The position numbers and the translations under genes are program-made. DNA of 52,782 bases, taken from Bacillota bacterium. Its GTDB lineage: Bacteria > Bacillota > UBA4882 > UBA8346. Under the pieces are notes generated by a model, which did not search any database, was not told the DNA's origin, and was given only the letters and a program-made list of their open reading frames with translations. Location of the stretch: the NCBI GenBank assembly GCA_023415835.1, contig JAEZJK010000112.1:1-52782 (forward strand), read 5' to 3'. How positions within the stretch are numbered: position 1 is the first letter of the stretch; every line of letters starts with the position of its first letter. Below, one piece after another: positions 16,214-23,808 of the stretch.

Positions 16214-17203
16214 TTATTTCTTTTCAGTTCCGGGACCGTCATTCTTGGCCATGCCGGAGATTGAGCCTCTCATCTGGGTGTCGGCGATTACATTTTGCAT
16301 ATTATAGTAATCCATAACTCCCAGTTTGCCGTCACGTAAAGCGCTGGCCATGGCTTTCGGCACTTCGGCCTCGGCCTCCACGACCTTGGCGCGCATCTCT
16401 TGAACCGCCGCCTTCATCTCTTGCTCCTTGGCTACGGCCATTGCCCTTCTTTCCTCGGCTTTGGCCTGGGCGATTTTCTTATCGGCTTCCGCCTGGTCCA
16501 TTTGTAGTTGGGCGCCGATGTTCCTACCTACATCCACGTCGGCAATATCAATCGATAAGATTTCAAAAGCGGTTCCAGCATCCAAACCTTTGTTCAAAAC
16601 GGTCCTTGAGATCGAATCCGGGTTTTCCAGGACGGTTTTATGACTGTCGGCCGATCCGACTGTGGTGACGATCCCCTCCCCAACCCTGGCGATGATGGTC
16701 TCCTCTCCGGCGCCTCCGACCAAACGGTCGATATTAGCCCTCACTGTCACCCGGGCCTTGGCCTTCAGCTCGATGCCGTCCTTGGCGATAGCCGCCACAA
16801 TCGGGGTCTCAATCACCTTGGGATTGACGCTCATCTGGACTGCTTCCAAAACATTCCGGCCGGCCAGGTCGATGGCTGCGGCCCGTTCAAATTCCAAGGG
16901 GATATTCGCCCGTTGGGCAGCAATCAGCGAATTGATTACCCGATCGACATTTCCTCCCGCCAGATAATGGGCTTCTAGTTTGTTTGACGAAACGTCCAGA
17001 CCGGCTTTGTTCGCTTTAATCAGCGGAATGACAATGCTGGAAGGGACAACCCGCCGGAGCCGCATTCCGATTAGGTTGAAAATTCCAATCCGAACCCCGG
17101 CCGCAAAAGCGGAGATCCATAAACCAACCGGAATAAAGCTGAAAAAAACCGAGAAAAACACGACTACTAAGATTAATAAGACAAATACGCTCAATAAATC
17201 CAT
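16214..17203 (-). CDS. floA: Flotillin-like protein FloA
   Basis: A membrane scaffold protein (YqfA/FloA) that organizes functional membrane microdomains. An N-terminal hydrophobic segment (residues 3-30) is followed by the FloA-specific RIGIFNLIGMRLRRV stretch, an SPFH core (AVQMSVNPKVIETP, AIAKDGIELKAKARVTVRANI) and a coiled-coil tail rich in Ala/Glu/Lys (AEADKKIAQAKAEERRAMA). The 329-residue length is typical. It is 24 bp behind the nfeD gene, the standard operon partner. Confidence 0.97.
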   Translation of the reverse strand: MDLLSVFVLLILVVVFFSVFFSFIPVGLWISAFAAGVRIGIFNLIGMRLRRVVPSSIVIPLIKANKAGLDVSSNKLEAHYLAGGNVDRVINSLIAAQRANIPLEFERAAAIDLAGRNVLEAVQMSVNPKVIETPIVAAIAKDGIELKAKARVTVRANIDRLVGGAGEETIIARVGEGIVTTVGSADSHKTVLENPDSISRTVLNKGLDAGTAFEILSIDIADVDVGRNIGAQLQMDQAEADKKIAQAKAEERRAMAVAKEQEMKAAVQEMRAKVVEAEAEVPKAMASALRDGKLGVMDYYNMQNVIADTQMRGSISGMAKNDGPGTEKK

Positions 17204-17227
17204 TGCTACGCCTCCACCTTTAAATTC

Positions 17228-17731
17228 CTAACTGCTCAACCCGCGTACCACAACCCTGCGTCCTTCGACTTTAACCACTCGGAGCTTGGTGCCTTGAGGT
17301 AGAAATTCAGCCTCGGTTACTACATCCAACTTGGTTCCTTCGACATCAGCAGTCCCCGCCGGTCTTAAAACAGTCAACGCTGTTCCCTGTTTCCCCAAAA
17401 AACTGTATAGATCCTCAGTACTGGTATAACCGTCCTCTTTTTTAAAGGAGTTGTTCAGGACCAGGCTCTTAGCTAACCGCCCCTTAGATGCCGAACGGAG
17501 CACAATCATCAAGGCTATGGCCAAGATTACTATGATCGCGCCGATCAGGATCAAGGCTTGGGTGATATTTTGAGCGGTCCGGGCCACTGTGAAGATTAAT
17601 AATATTAACCCCAGCATTCCCGGAAACCCGAAACCGGGGATGAACATTTCGAAGATGACCAGCGACAAACCGACAAACAAATAGAGCACGGCGAGCAATT
17701 CCATATTGGCAATGAAAGATAAAGCCTCCAT
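17228..17731 (-). CDS. NfeD family protein (short form)
   Basis: A partner of FloA in membrane microdomains, related to Bacillus YqeZ but lacking the long ClpP-like serine protease domain. Residues 1-85 hold three or four membrane helices (LYLFVGLSLVIFEMFIPGFG is typical). The last ~65 residues form the OB-fold NfeD domain (GKQGTALTVLRPAG ... GTKLRVVKVEGRRVVV). The 167-residue length fits the truncated NfeD1b type. It is the first gene of the nfeD-floA-small protein unit. Confidence 0.94.
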   Translation of the reverse strand: MEALSFIANMELLAVLYLFVGLSLVIFEMFIPGFGFPGMLGLILLIFTVARTAQNITQALILIGAIIVILAIALMIVLRSASKGRLAKSLVLNNSFKKEDGYTSTEDLYSFLGKQGTALTVLRPAGTADVEGTKLDVVTEAEFLPQGTKLRVVKVEGRRVVVRGLSS

Positions 17732-17874
17732 TTTGATTCCCCTTTCTAAATCTATTAATCATGACCCGTTACAAATAATTAGGTTACAAACTTAGATCAG
17801 CAAGGGTGCTTGGTTATGATTCCAAATTGCGACTCACCCCGCGTCAAATTGGTGTTCAAAGCTGCTATAATCCG

Positions 17875-18033
17875 GCCCCTCTCTATACTGAAGCGCTCAA
17901 AATAGCTTTGTCAATAAAGAGGGGCACGCAGTTTTTTAAATTCCTCAAATGACGCTTCAAAGCCGGCTTTCAGAATGAACCTAACCCCCCTCTCTATAGA
18001 GTCGCCTCAATTTATCGCTTCGTTATAGAGAGG
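17875..18033. repeat. Tandem pair of related hairpins
   Basis: Hairpin 1 (17875-17925) pairs GCCCCTCT with AGAGGGGC. Hairpin 2 (17989-18033) pairs CCTCTCTATA with TATAGAGAGG perfectly, with extra G/C pairing outside. Both share the CCCCTCTCTATA core, so one looks like a diverged copy of the other. They lie in the gap upstream of nfeD. The rest of 17732-18037 shows nothing. Confidence 0.6.
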
Positions 18034-18037
18034 AGGA

Positions 18038-18322
18038 TTAAGGGGGCGAGTTGATTATCTTACCTGAATTAACTTTATAATCAGTAATAATTTTAATCCG
18101 TAATTCGGCAAGTAGAACATTTTCCATATAAAAGACTACATTCTTTACTTGATAGACGTGGGTAATGGCTCGGAATGATTCGATTATTGTAATTATAACA
18201 TAATTTATTGACCGTTTCACCATAAGGGAAGCGGAGGGATTGCCGCTTGCTAATAACCCCCGCATTTGCGCCATATTTTTTAAAACGTAAGACCGTGATT
18301 CTAGTTTCACAGTCCCTTTCAC
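18038..18322 (-). CDS. Possible small hypothetical protein
   Basis: A 94-residue open frame with a GTG start and a weak AAGG-type site. It contains mixed hydrophobic stretches (NYVIITIIESF, VKNVVFYMENVLLAELRIKI) that look like real protein, but no family is recognised. Its end overlaps the foot of the tandem hairpin pair. Bounded by nfeD and the HAD gene, it has no operon partner. It may be a chance frame. Confidence 0.3.
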   Translation of the reverse strand: MKGTVKLESRSYVLKNMAQMRGLLASGNPSASLMVKRSINYVIITIIESFRAITHVYQVKNVVFYMENVLLAELRIKIITDYKVNSGKIINSPP

Positions 18323-18445
18323 TTACCTTGATCCTCGATCTAAGTCCTTGATTGGTTGCAGATTTTTAAAAGCGAAGCGGAAAGGAAGACTTACTCAAGG
18401 ACATCAGAGGTTATTAGCTGACGAATATCATTGCAAAAAAATATC

Positions 18446-18555
18446 AACCTCCCGCAGCGACGCAAAGCCTCAGACTTACGCCGATCTATTGCGTTGAAGC
18501 GTTGACAATATGCCCTAAATTTATTCTTTGCCTCTTGGCGCCTTTGCGGGAGATA
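18446..18555. repeat. CTCCCGC / GCGGGAG inverted repeat, copy 1
   Basis: CTCCCGCAGCGACGCAAAG at the left and its imperfect complement, ending GCGGGAGATAAAA, at the right bound a ~110-bp unit. A second unit with the same ends lies at 26867-26993. It sits just past the HAD phosphatase gene. The frame running through it is rejected as a gene. Confidence 0.65.
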
Positions 18556-18592
18556 AAAACTTTGGAATTTAACTTTATTACCGAGGAAGAGC

Positions 18593-19192
18593 TTAGGCCG
18601 AAACATCATTTTTTATAAAAGGCCTCACATCCGTCACAATCATTCCCGCCCTTCGAGCGGCTTCCAGCCCAGCGCCCCCGTCTTCAAAAACCTGGCAAAA
18701 TTCCGGCGGCACATTTATTAATTGAGCGCATTTCAAAAAAGTCTCCGGATCCGGCTTGGATTTGGTTACATCATCCGCGGTCACGATCTTGTCGAAATAC
18801 CGATCCAACCCGGTTAACCTGATATTTACCAGGGCAATATTCCTATATTCCCCGGTCCCGAGGGCCATCGGCAATTTACCGTAATTTGCTTCCACTATCT
18901 TAAAAACCGGCTCAATCACCCGAATATCTCCGTTGATCCCCAGGTAAGCTTGGTTCTTGGCTCGGGTAACCTCTTCCGGATCCAGATTCGTCCCTTGATG
19001 TTTATTAAGATACAAAACTATATCCCCGGTCGGCATACCGGATAATTGATAGAATAACGACTCCTGATAATCAAATCCGTACCTTTCGGCCACCTTTTGC
19101 CAAGACCGGAAATGAGTAGGCATAGTATCGGCCAATGTTCCGTCGATGTCGAAAATCAAACCGCGCGCCTTTGGATTCACTTTCAGGCTCAT
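18593..19192 (-). CDS. HAD family hydrolase, beta-phosphoglucomutase-like
   Basis: A haloacid-dehalogenase superfamily phosphatase or phosphomutase on small sugar phosphates. Motif I is FDIDGTLADTMP at residues 14-25, motif II is the Thr in GTGEYRN, motif III is the Lys in KSKPDPETF and motif IV is EDGGAGLEAA. The cap is the helical type (subfamily IA). Start 19192 has GGAG five bases upstream; the ATG at 19207 would overlap it. About 199 residues is slightly short but complete. It resembles YqaB-type fructose-1-phosphate phosphatases; the substrate is not determined. Confidence 0.9.
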   Translation of the reverse strand: MSLKVNPKARGLIFDIDGTLADTMPTHFRSWQKVAERYGFDYQESLFYQLSGMPTGDIVLYLNKHQGTNLDPEEVTRAKNQAYLGINGDIRVIEPVFKIVEANYGKLPMALGTGEYRNIALVNIRLTGLDRYFDKIVTADDVTKSKPDPETFLKCAQLINVPPEFCQVFEDGGAGLEAARRAGMIVTDVRPFIKNDVSA

Positions 19193-19346
19193 GTTTCTCC
19201 GCTCCATTTAATTAAGACATTTAACTACAACCCTTATTTCGTCGTCTGACCCTTTCCACCTCTATATTTACTGAAATTTAATTATCTTTGGAACGAAAAA
19301 TTAATAATGCCAATCCTCAAATATGGGTGACAATAATAGAAATTAT

Positions 19347-19375
19347 TTGACGAACGATCGCTCGTATGTTATTAT
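19347..19375 (+). promoter_or_regulatory. Promoter with overlapping palindromic operator
   Basis: TTGACG, 17 bp, TATTAT forms a good sigma-A promoter. The imperfect palindrome ACGAACGATCGCTCGT (19350-19365) covers the -35 edge and the spacer, the usual geometry of a TetR-family operator. The next gene in this direction is tetR at 19986, 610 bp away, beyond an IS-like relic. Confidence 0.55.
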
Positions 19376-19515
19376 TTTAACGAAAATAATTGCAAAATAT
19401 ATACTATTTCTACTTTGGTAAATTCAATATTATAAGCTCGTTTTGAAAATAATCGCAAACGGTTTAACGCGTTATCTTCAAAACTGTTTTTGCTAAGAAT
19501 AAATGTTACATAAAC

Positions 19516-19861
19516 TGCTCACACTATTTTGACCGGAATAATTTGTTAATATGAGCGAGTTTCATAATTACAAAAATTTATCTTCGCATGCAATATATAG
19601 TGTAGGTTTTATTTTAGTCTATCAATATATTGTATGCGAAGCCGGAAAAAAGGAATTATGAAACCGCCTAAATATACAAGAAGAACCAGTTGCAATACAA
19701 GCAAATTATTCCAGCCAGAAACAAGAAAACATAGAATATCAATACGCTAACTATGTTTTTGTTGCTAATATCAGCCAAACCACGGTATTATGACTGGTCA
19801 AATTATATGAGAATTTATATGTCATTAAAACTAAATATAAACCGGTCAAAAAGTGTGATCA
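19516..19861. mobile_element. Possible IS/MITE relic with terminal inverted repeats
   Basis: TGCTCACACTATTTTGACCGG at 19516-19536 and its near-complement at 19842-19861 (one mismatch, one gap) face each other 305 bp apart. A further internal GACTGGTCAAAT at about 19790 resembles the multiple transposase sites of some IS ends. No transposase remains. The 120-bp repeat lies inside. This could be a non-autonomous element or a deleted IS. Confidence 0.45.
19552..19671 (+). repeat. 120-bp nested-hairpin repeat, copy 2
   Basis: Outer arms GTTTCATAATT (19559-19569) and AATTATGAAAC (19654-19664) enclose 17-nt inner arms at 19582-19598 and 19625-19641 with a 26-nt AT-rich loop. It matches copy 1 (4-123, inverted) at all but about one base and copy 3 at all but a few. 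One inner pair is a G-T wobble that copy 3 turns into A-T. Confidence 0.92.
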
Positions 19862-19985
19862 ACTACATTAAACTGCAAATTCTAATTTAAAGAAGTAGAA
19901 CTATATATTTTGTAATATGTTTTTTGGATGTAAAGCTTTCAATGAAGCATATATTCCTTTTATATATTTGTTTGAGGTGTTAAAT

Positions 19986-20600
19986 ATGGAAACAACTCCA
20001 AAGTTAACCACTAAAGAAAAAATCATCGAATCTGCAATTGACCTTTTTTCAGAAAAGGGTTTTTTTGAAACCTCCGTAAGAGAACTGGCCGAAAAAAGCA
20101 ATCTCAAAGTAAGTTCCCTTTATAGCCATTTTACCAGTAAAGAAGAGATCTTTGATGATATACTGGGCTACTATCAAAAAGAATTAGTTAAAACAAGAAT
20201 TCCCGATGAAAAGCTAGACTATATTGTTAATAGTATACCGCCGGAAGAAATCTTAGCAAAAGGATTTAACAAAATAATTGAAACAACATCCACCCAAAAA
20301 ATGAATAAGATTATAAAAATATTACTAATGGAGCTTTATCGCAATCCTAAAGCGCGTGATTTTTATGAGCAATGGTATTTCGATGAAAATAAGGTTTCAG
20401 TAATAAGGCTGTTTGAAAAATTACAAGAAAAAGGGTTAATCAAAAAAATCGATCTGGAATTGCTAGCTTCAATGTATAACGCAATGATCAATTTTTACTA
20501 TCATCAATATTTTTTGCATGTTATAGAAAATAAAGATACATCGGAACTTGAAGCAAAGATTAGGCAACACTTTCAATTGTTTATCAGTTTAATAAAATAA
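19986..20600 (+). CDS. TetR/AcrR family transcriptional regulator
   Basis: A DNA-binding repressor, probably of the oxidoreductase genes behind it. The N-terminal helix-turn-helix is typical: KEKIIESAIDLFSEKGFFETSVRELAEKS, then SSLYSHFTSKEEIFDDIL. The C-terminal ~140 residues are helical with no recognised ligand motif. I start at ATG 19986 with GAGGTG seven bases upstream; the longer frame adds an unrelated N-terminal tail. It precedes porC by 12 bp, so it is in the operon and probably autoregulatory. A palindromic operator candidate lies 610 bp upstream. Confidence 0.93.
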   Translation: METTPKLTTKEKIIESAIDLFSEKGFFETSVRELAEKSNLKVSSLYSHFTSKEEIFDDILGYYQKELVKTRIPDEKLDYIVNSIPPEEILAKGFNKIIETTSTQKMNKIIKILLMELYRNPKARDFYEQWYFDENKVSVIRLFEKLQEKGLIKKIDLELLASMYNAMINFYYHQYFLHVIENKDTSELEAKIRQHFQLFISLIK

Positions 20601-20612
20601 AGGAGGAACAAC

Positions 20613-21191
20613 ATGGCAGAATTATTAGAAATTCGTTGGCATGGGAGAGGAGGGCAAGGCGCTAAAACAGGAGCATTGCTTCTGGGAGAAACCATGGTCA
20701 GTACAGGCCGATTTATGCAAGCCTTCCCGGACTATGGTCCGGAACGTATGGGCGCTCCGATGAAAACGTATAACCGGATTAGTGATCAACCGATAACGAT
20801 CCATTGCGGTGTAACCAATCCCCAAGTCGTCGTAGTATTAGATCCCACATTATTAGGTAAGGTGGATGTCACCCAAGGGCTGCCGGAAGATGGCGCCCTG
20901 ATCGTCAATACCCCGAAATTGCCTGCCGAAATCCGGACATTATTGAATTTAAAAGATAGAAAAGTCTATACAATTGACGCGAACAAGATCTCAATTGATA
21001 CTATCGGGCGGGCAATCCCCAACACGCCCCTTTTAGGCGCATTATCTAAGGTAACGGGCATTGTAGATCTAGATACTTTACTTAATGACACACGTCATAA
21101 ATTGGAAAAAAAGTTTAAAAACAAACCTGAGGTTATCGATGGAAACATTTTAGCAGTATCTCGGGCATACAAGGAGGTACGCAGCGAATGA
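20613..21191 (+). CDS. porC: 2-oxoacid:ferredoxin oxidoreductase, gamma subunit
   Basis: Gamma subunit of a four-subunit pyruvate/2-oxoacid:ferredoxin oxidoreductase. The conserved opening EIRWHGRGGQGAKTGALLLGE and the FPDYGPERMGAPMKTYNRIS stretch are diagnostic. The 192-residue length is normal. An AAGGAGG site precedes the ATG. It overlaps porD by 4 bp (ATGA). The order porC-porD-porA-porB is the classical archaeal and anaerobic bacterial arrangement. Substrate specificity (pyruvate versus other 2-oxoacids) is inferred from resemblance, not proved. Confidence 0.93.
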   Translation: MAELLEIRWHGRGGQGAKTGALLLGETMVSTGRFMQAFPDYGPERMGAPMKTYNRISDQPITIHCGVTNPQVVVVLDPTLLGKVDVTQGLPEDGALIVNTPKLPAEIRTLLNLKDRKVYTIDANKISIDTIGRAIPNTPLLGALSKVTGIVDLDTLLNDTRHKLEKKFKNKPEVIDGNILAVSRAYKEVRSE

Positions 21192-21481
21192 ACGGACTCG
21201 GCTATAAGAATTTGCCAAAAGGGGGCTTAATACTGGAAGGCGGTACGGCCAAAGAATATGAAACGGGTGATTGGCGAAGTAAAAAGCCGGTATTAATTCC
21301 GGAGAATTGTATCAATTGTTCATTCTGTTGGATTTTTTGCCCGGATGCTTCAATCATTATTAAAGATGGAAAAATGGTTGGTTTCGACTATAAACATTGT
21401 AAAGGTTGTGGAATTTGCGCTCATGAATGTCCCGCCAAACATAAAGCCATCGTTATGAAAGATGAAACTGAAGTAGAGTAA
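21188..21481 (+). CDS. porD: 2-oxoacid:ferredoxin oxidoreductase, delta subunit (2[4Fe-4S])
   Basis: A small ferredoxin-like subunit that passes electrons to soluble ferredoxin. Two four-cysteine motifs are complete: CINCSFCWIFCP (about residues 38-49) and CKGCGICAHECP (about residues 68-79). The preceding IPENCINC and following AKHKAIVM segments are typical of PorD. The 97-residue length is normal. It overlaps porC and is 19 bp before porA. Confidence 0.95.
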   Translation: MNGLGYKNLPKGGLILEGGTAKEYETGDWRSKKPVLIPENCINCSFCWIFCPDASIIIKDGKMVGFDYKHCKGCGICAHECPAKHKAIVMKDETEVE

Positions 21482-21500
21482 GGAAAAAAGGAGGAACCAA

Positions 21501-22688
21501 ATGGTTACAAAAGAAGTAGTGGCCCGTACCGGAAATGAAGCGATGGCCGAGGCCATGCGTCAAATAAACCCGGATGTGGTAGCCGCTTATCCGATTACCC
21601 CCGCCACGGAAATTGTCCAAATCTTTTCCGGATATGTAGCCGATGGCGAGGTAGACACTGAATACATAGCAGTAGAAAGCGAGCATTCAGCAATGAGCGC
21701 TTGTGTCGGAGCATCAGCCGGTGGAGCCCGGGTGATGACTGGCACCTCATCTCAAGGACTACTTTTGATGTCGGAAATTTTATATATCGCAGCCGGTATG
21801 CGCTTACCGATTATACTGGCGGAGGTAAACAGGGCAATATCCGCCCCGATCAATATTCATTGTGATCACAGTGATACTATGGCTTGCCGTGACGCCGGAT
21901 GGATTCAAATCTTTGCGGAGAATTCCCAGGAAGCATATGATAATATGTTCCAAGCGGTCCGGATTGCCGAACATCCGGATGTATCCTTGCCTGCTATGGT
22001 AACCACGGACGGTTTTATCATCAGTCATGGGCTGGAATCCATAGAATTGATCTCCGATGCTGATATCCGTAATTTTGTCGGGAAGTACCAACCGGCCCAT
22101 CCGCTCTTGAATGTGAATCAACCGATTACCGCTGGAGCCTTGGACTTTACTGATTTTTACTTTGAACATCGCCGTCAAATTGCCGCCGGAATGGCTAATG
22201 CCAAAGAAGTAATTGCTAAAGTAGGTAAGGAATTCGGCGATACGTTCGGCCGTTATTATAGTTTTATTGACCAATACCAATTGGATGATGCTGAGATTGC
22301 AATAGTATGTCTGGGTTCAACAGCTGGCACTACGAGAGCGGCTATTGATAATTTACGCCAGCAAGGGATTAAGGCGGGATTGTTAAAAATCCGTGTTTAC
22401 CGGCCTTTCCCGGCGGAAGAAATCGCAGTTGCCCTTCAAAATGTCAAAGCCGTTGCGATCCTGGATCGATCCGACAGTCTTAGTAATTACGGAGGCCCTG
22501 TCTTTAACGAGGTGCGTTCCGCTTTATATGATCAAGCCAATAGGCCATTAATAGTCAATTATATTTACGGTTTGGGCGGCAGGGATATTTTTGTAGCAGA
22601 TCTTGAAAATATCTATCGGACATTAATGAAGATTAAAGACACTATAAAAATAGAGACTCTAATTCAATATCTTGGTGTAAGGGAATAG
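21501..22688 (+). CDS. porA: 2-oxoacid:ferredoxin oxidoreductase, alpha subunit
   Basis: Pyrimidine-binding half of the TPP active site. It contains NPDVVAAYPITPATEIVQ (residues ~24-41), ESEHSAMSACVGASAGGARVMTGTSSQGL near residue 55, and the C-terminal VRPF-type motif KIRVYRPFPAEEI. The 395-residue length is normal for PorA of the heterotetrameric enzyme. A GGAGG site lies 7 nt before the ATG. It is followed by porB after 14 bp. No signs of damage. Confidence 0.95.
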   Translation: MVTKEVVARTGNEAMAEAMRQINPDVVAAYPITPATEIVQIFSGYVADGEVDTEYIAVESEHSAMSACVGASAGGARVMTGTSSQGLLLMSEILYIAAGMRLPIILAEVNRAISAPINIHCDHSDTMACRDAGWIQIFAENSQEAYDNMFQAVRIAEHPDVSLPAMVTTDGFIISHGLESIELISDADIRNFVGKYQPAHPLLNVNQPITAGALDFTDFYFEHRRQIAAGMANAKEVIAKVGKEFGDTFGRYYSFIDQYQLDDAEIAIVCLGSTAGTTRAAIDNLRQQGIKAGLLKIRVYRPFPAEEIAVALQNVKAVAILDRSDSLSNYGGPVFNEVRSALYDQANRPLIVNYIYGLGGRDIFVADLENIYRTLMKIKDTIKIETLIQYLGVRE

Positions 22689-22702
22689 GAGGCGCGAAAA
22701 GA

Positions 22703-23632
22703 ATGGCAAATATCAAAGAAATGATCAAAAAAGGCGAACCCTTGTCCGGCGGGCACCGTGCTTGCGCTGGCTGCGCCGCTCCGGTTGTAGTTAGACAGGC
22801 CTTGTTAGCCGCTGAAAATCCAGTTGTTATTGGTTCGGCCACAGGTTGCCTGGAAGTGACGACAACTATTTTCCCCTTCACAGCCTGGAATGTCCCTTTT
22901 ATTCATAATGCGTTCGAAAATTCTGCCGCTACCATCAGCGGGGTAGAAACTGCATATCGCGCCCTTAAGAAAAAAGGAGCGATCGATAAAAATATCAATT
23001 TTATCGCTTTTGGCGGCGATGGCGGAACTTATGATATCGGTTTGCAATCCCTTTCCGGCGCGATGGAACGAGGACATAGGATGTTATACATCTGTTATGA
23101 TAACGGAGCTTATATGAATACAGGGATTCAACGTTCAAGCGCTACCCCCTTTGGAGCCAATACGACAACCAGCCCGTCCGGAAAAAAAATCCCCGGAAAA
23201 ACACAGTTTAAAAAGGATTTAACCAAGATAATGGCAGCCCACAATATACCTTATGTCGCACAAGCCTCTGTTGGATATTGGAATGACTTTGTTACTAAAG
23301 TCCAGAGAGCCTTGGCTATAGATGGACCGTCTTTTATCAATGTTTTATCGCCATGTAGGTTAGGTTGGGGATTTTCACCGGAAATAACAATGGAACTTGC
23401 CCGCGAAGCGGTAGCCTGCCGAATGTGGCCTCTCTATGAAGTAACCAATGGGGAATGGAGAATCACTTTAAATCCCAAAGAAGTAAGCTCTCCTTTGGAA
23501 TGGATGAAAAAACAGTCCCGTTTCCGCCATGTTTTCCAGCCGGGGAATGAAAGAATCCAAGAAGCAACAACTGCGCATGTAGAAAAAGAGTGGCAGGCTC
23601 TCTTGAAAAATTGTGGTGAAGCATCATCATGA
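22703..23632 (+). CDS. porB: 2-oxoacid:ferredoxin oxidoreductase, beta subunit
   Basis: TPP-binding subunit with its own cluster ligands. The N terminus has GHRACAGCAAP, the TPP/Mg motif is GDGGTYDIG near residue 115 continuing to CYDNGAYMNTGIQRS, and the C-terminal region keeps FINVLSPCRLGW. The 309-residue length fits PorB. It closes the tetR-porCDAB unit, giving acetyl-CoA and reduced ferredoxin from pyruvate if the assignment is right. A GGAGG site precedes the start. The gap to clpB (23633-23808) has no clear terminator. Confidence 0.95.
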   Translation: MANIKEMIKKGEPLSGGHRACAGCAAPVVVRQALLAAENPVVIGSATGCLEVTTTIFPFTAWNVPFIHNAFENSAATISGVETAYRALKKKGAIDKNINFIAFGGDGGTYDIGLQSLSGAMERGHRMLYICYDNGAYMNTGIQRSSATPFGANTTTSPSGKKIPGKTQFKKDLTKIMAAHNIPYVAQASVGYWNDFVTKVQRALAIDGPSFINVLSPCRLGWGFSPEITMELAREAVACRMWPLYEVTNGEWRITLNPKEVSSPLEWMKKQSRFRHVFQPGNERIQEATTAHVEKEWQALLKNCGEASS

Positions 23633-23808
23633 CCGTAGGAGCCGGCAATTATAGGCTTCGTTTTGAAAAAGTTTTATTTCTAGATTATTAATCGATTGCC
23701 GAAGCCTTCCGAATGGATTAAATGGGAAGAATCAAAAGCGCGGCGAAGTATAAAACTAAACTTCCAGCGCTTTTCTTTTCAACCTTTCAGCTAAGCCTTC
23801 CCCCATCA

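Noticed and set aside
18391..18609. 72-codon open frame overlapping the HAD gene start of the gap
   Set aside because: It is made of the CTCCCGC inverted repeat and overlaps the HAD gene end.
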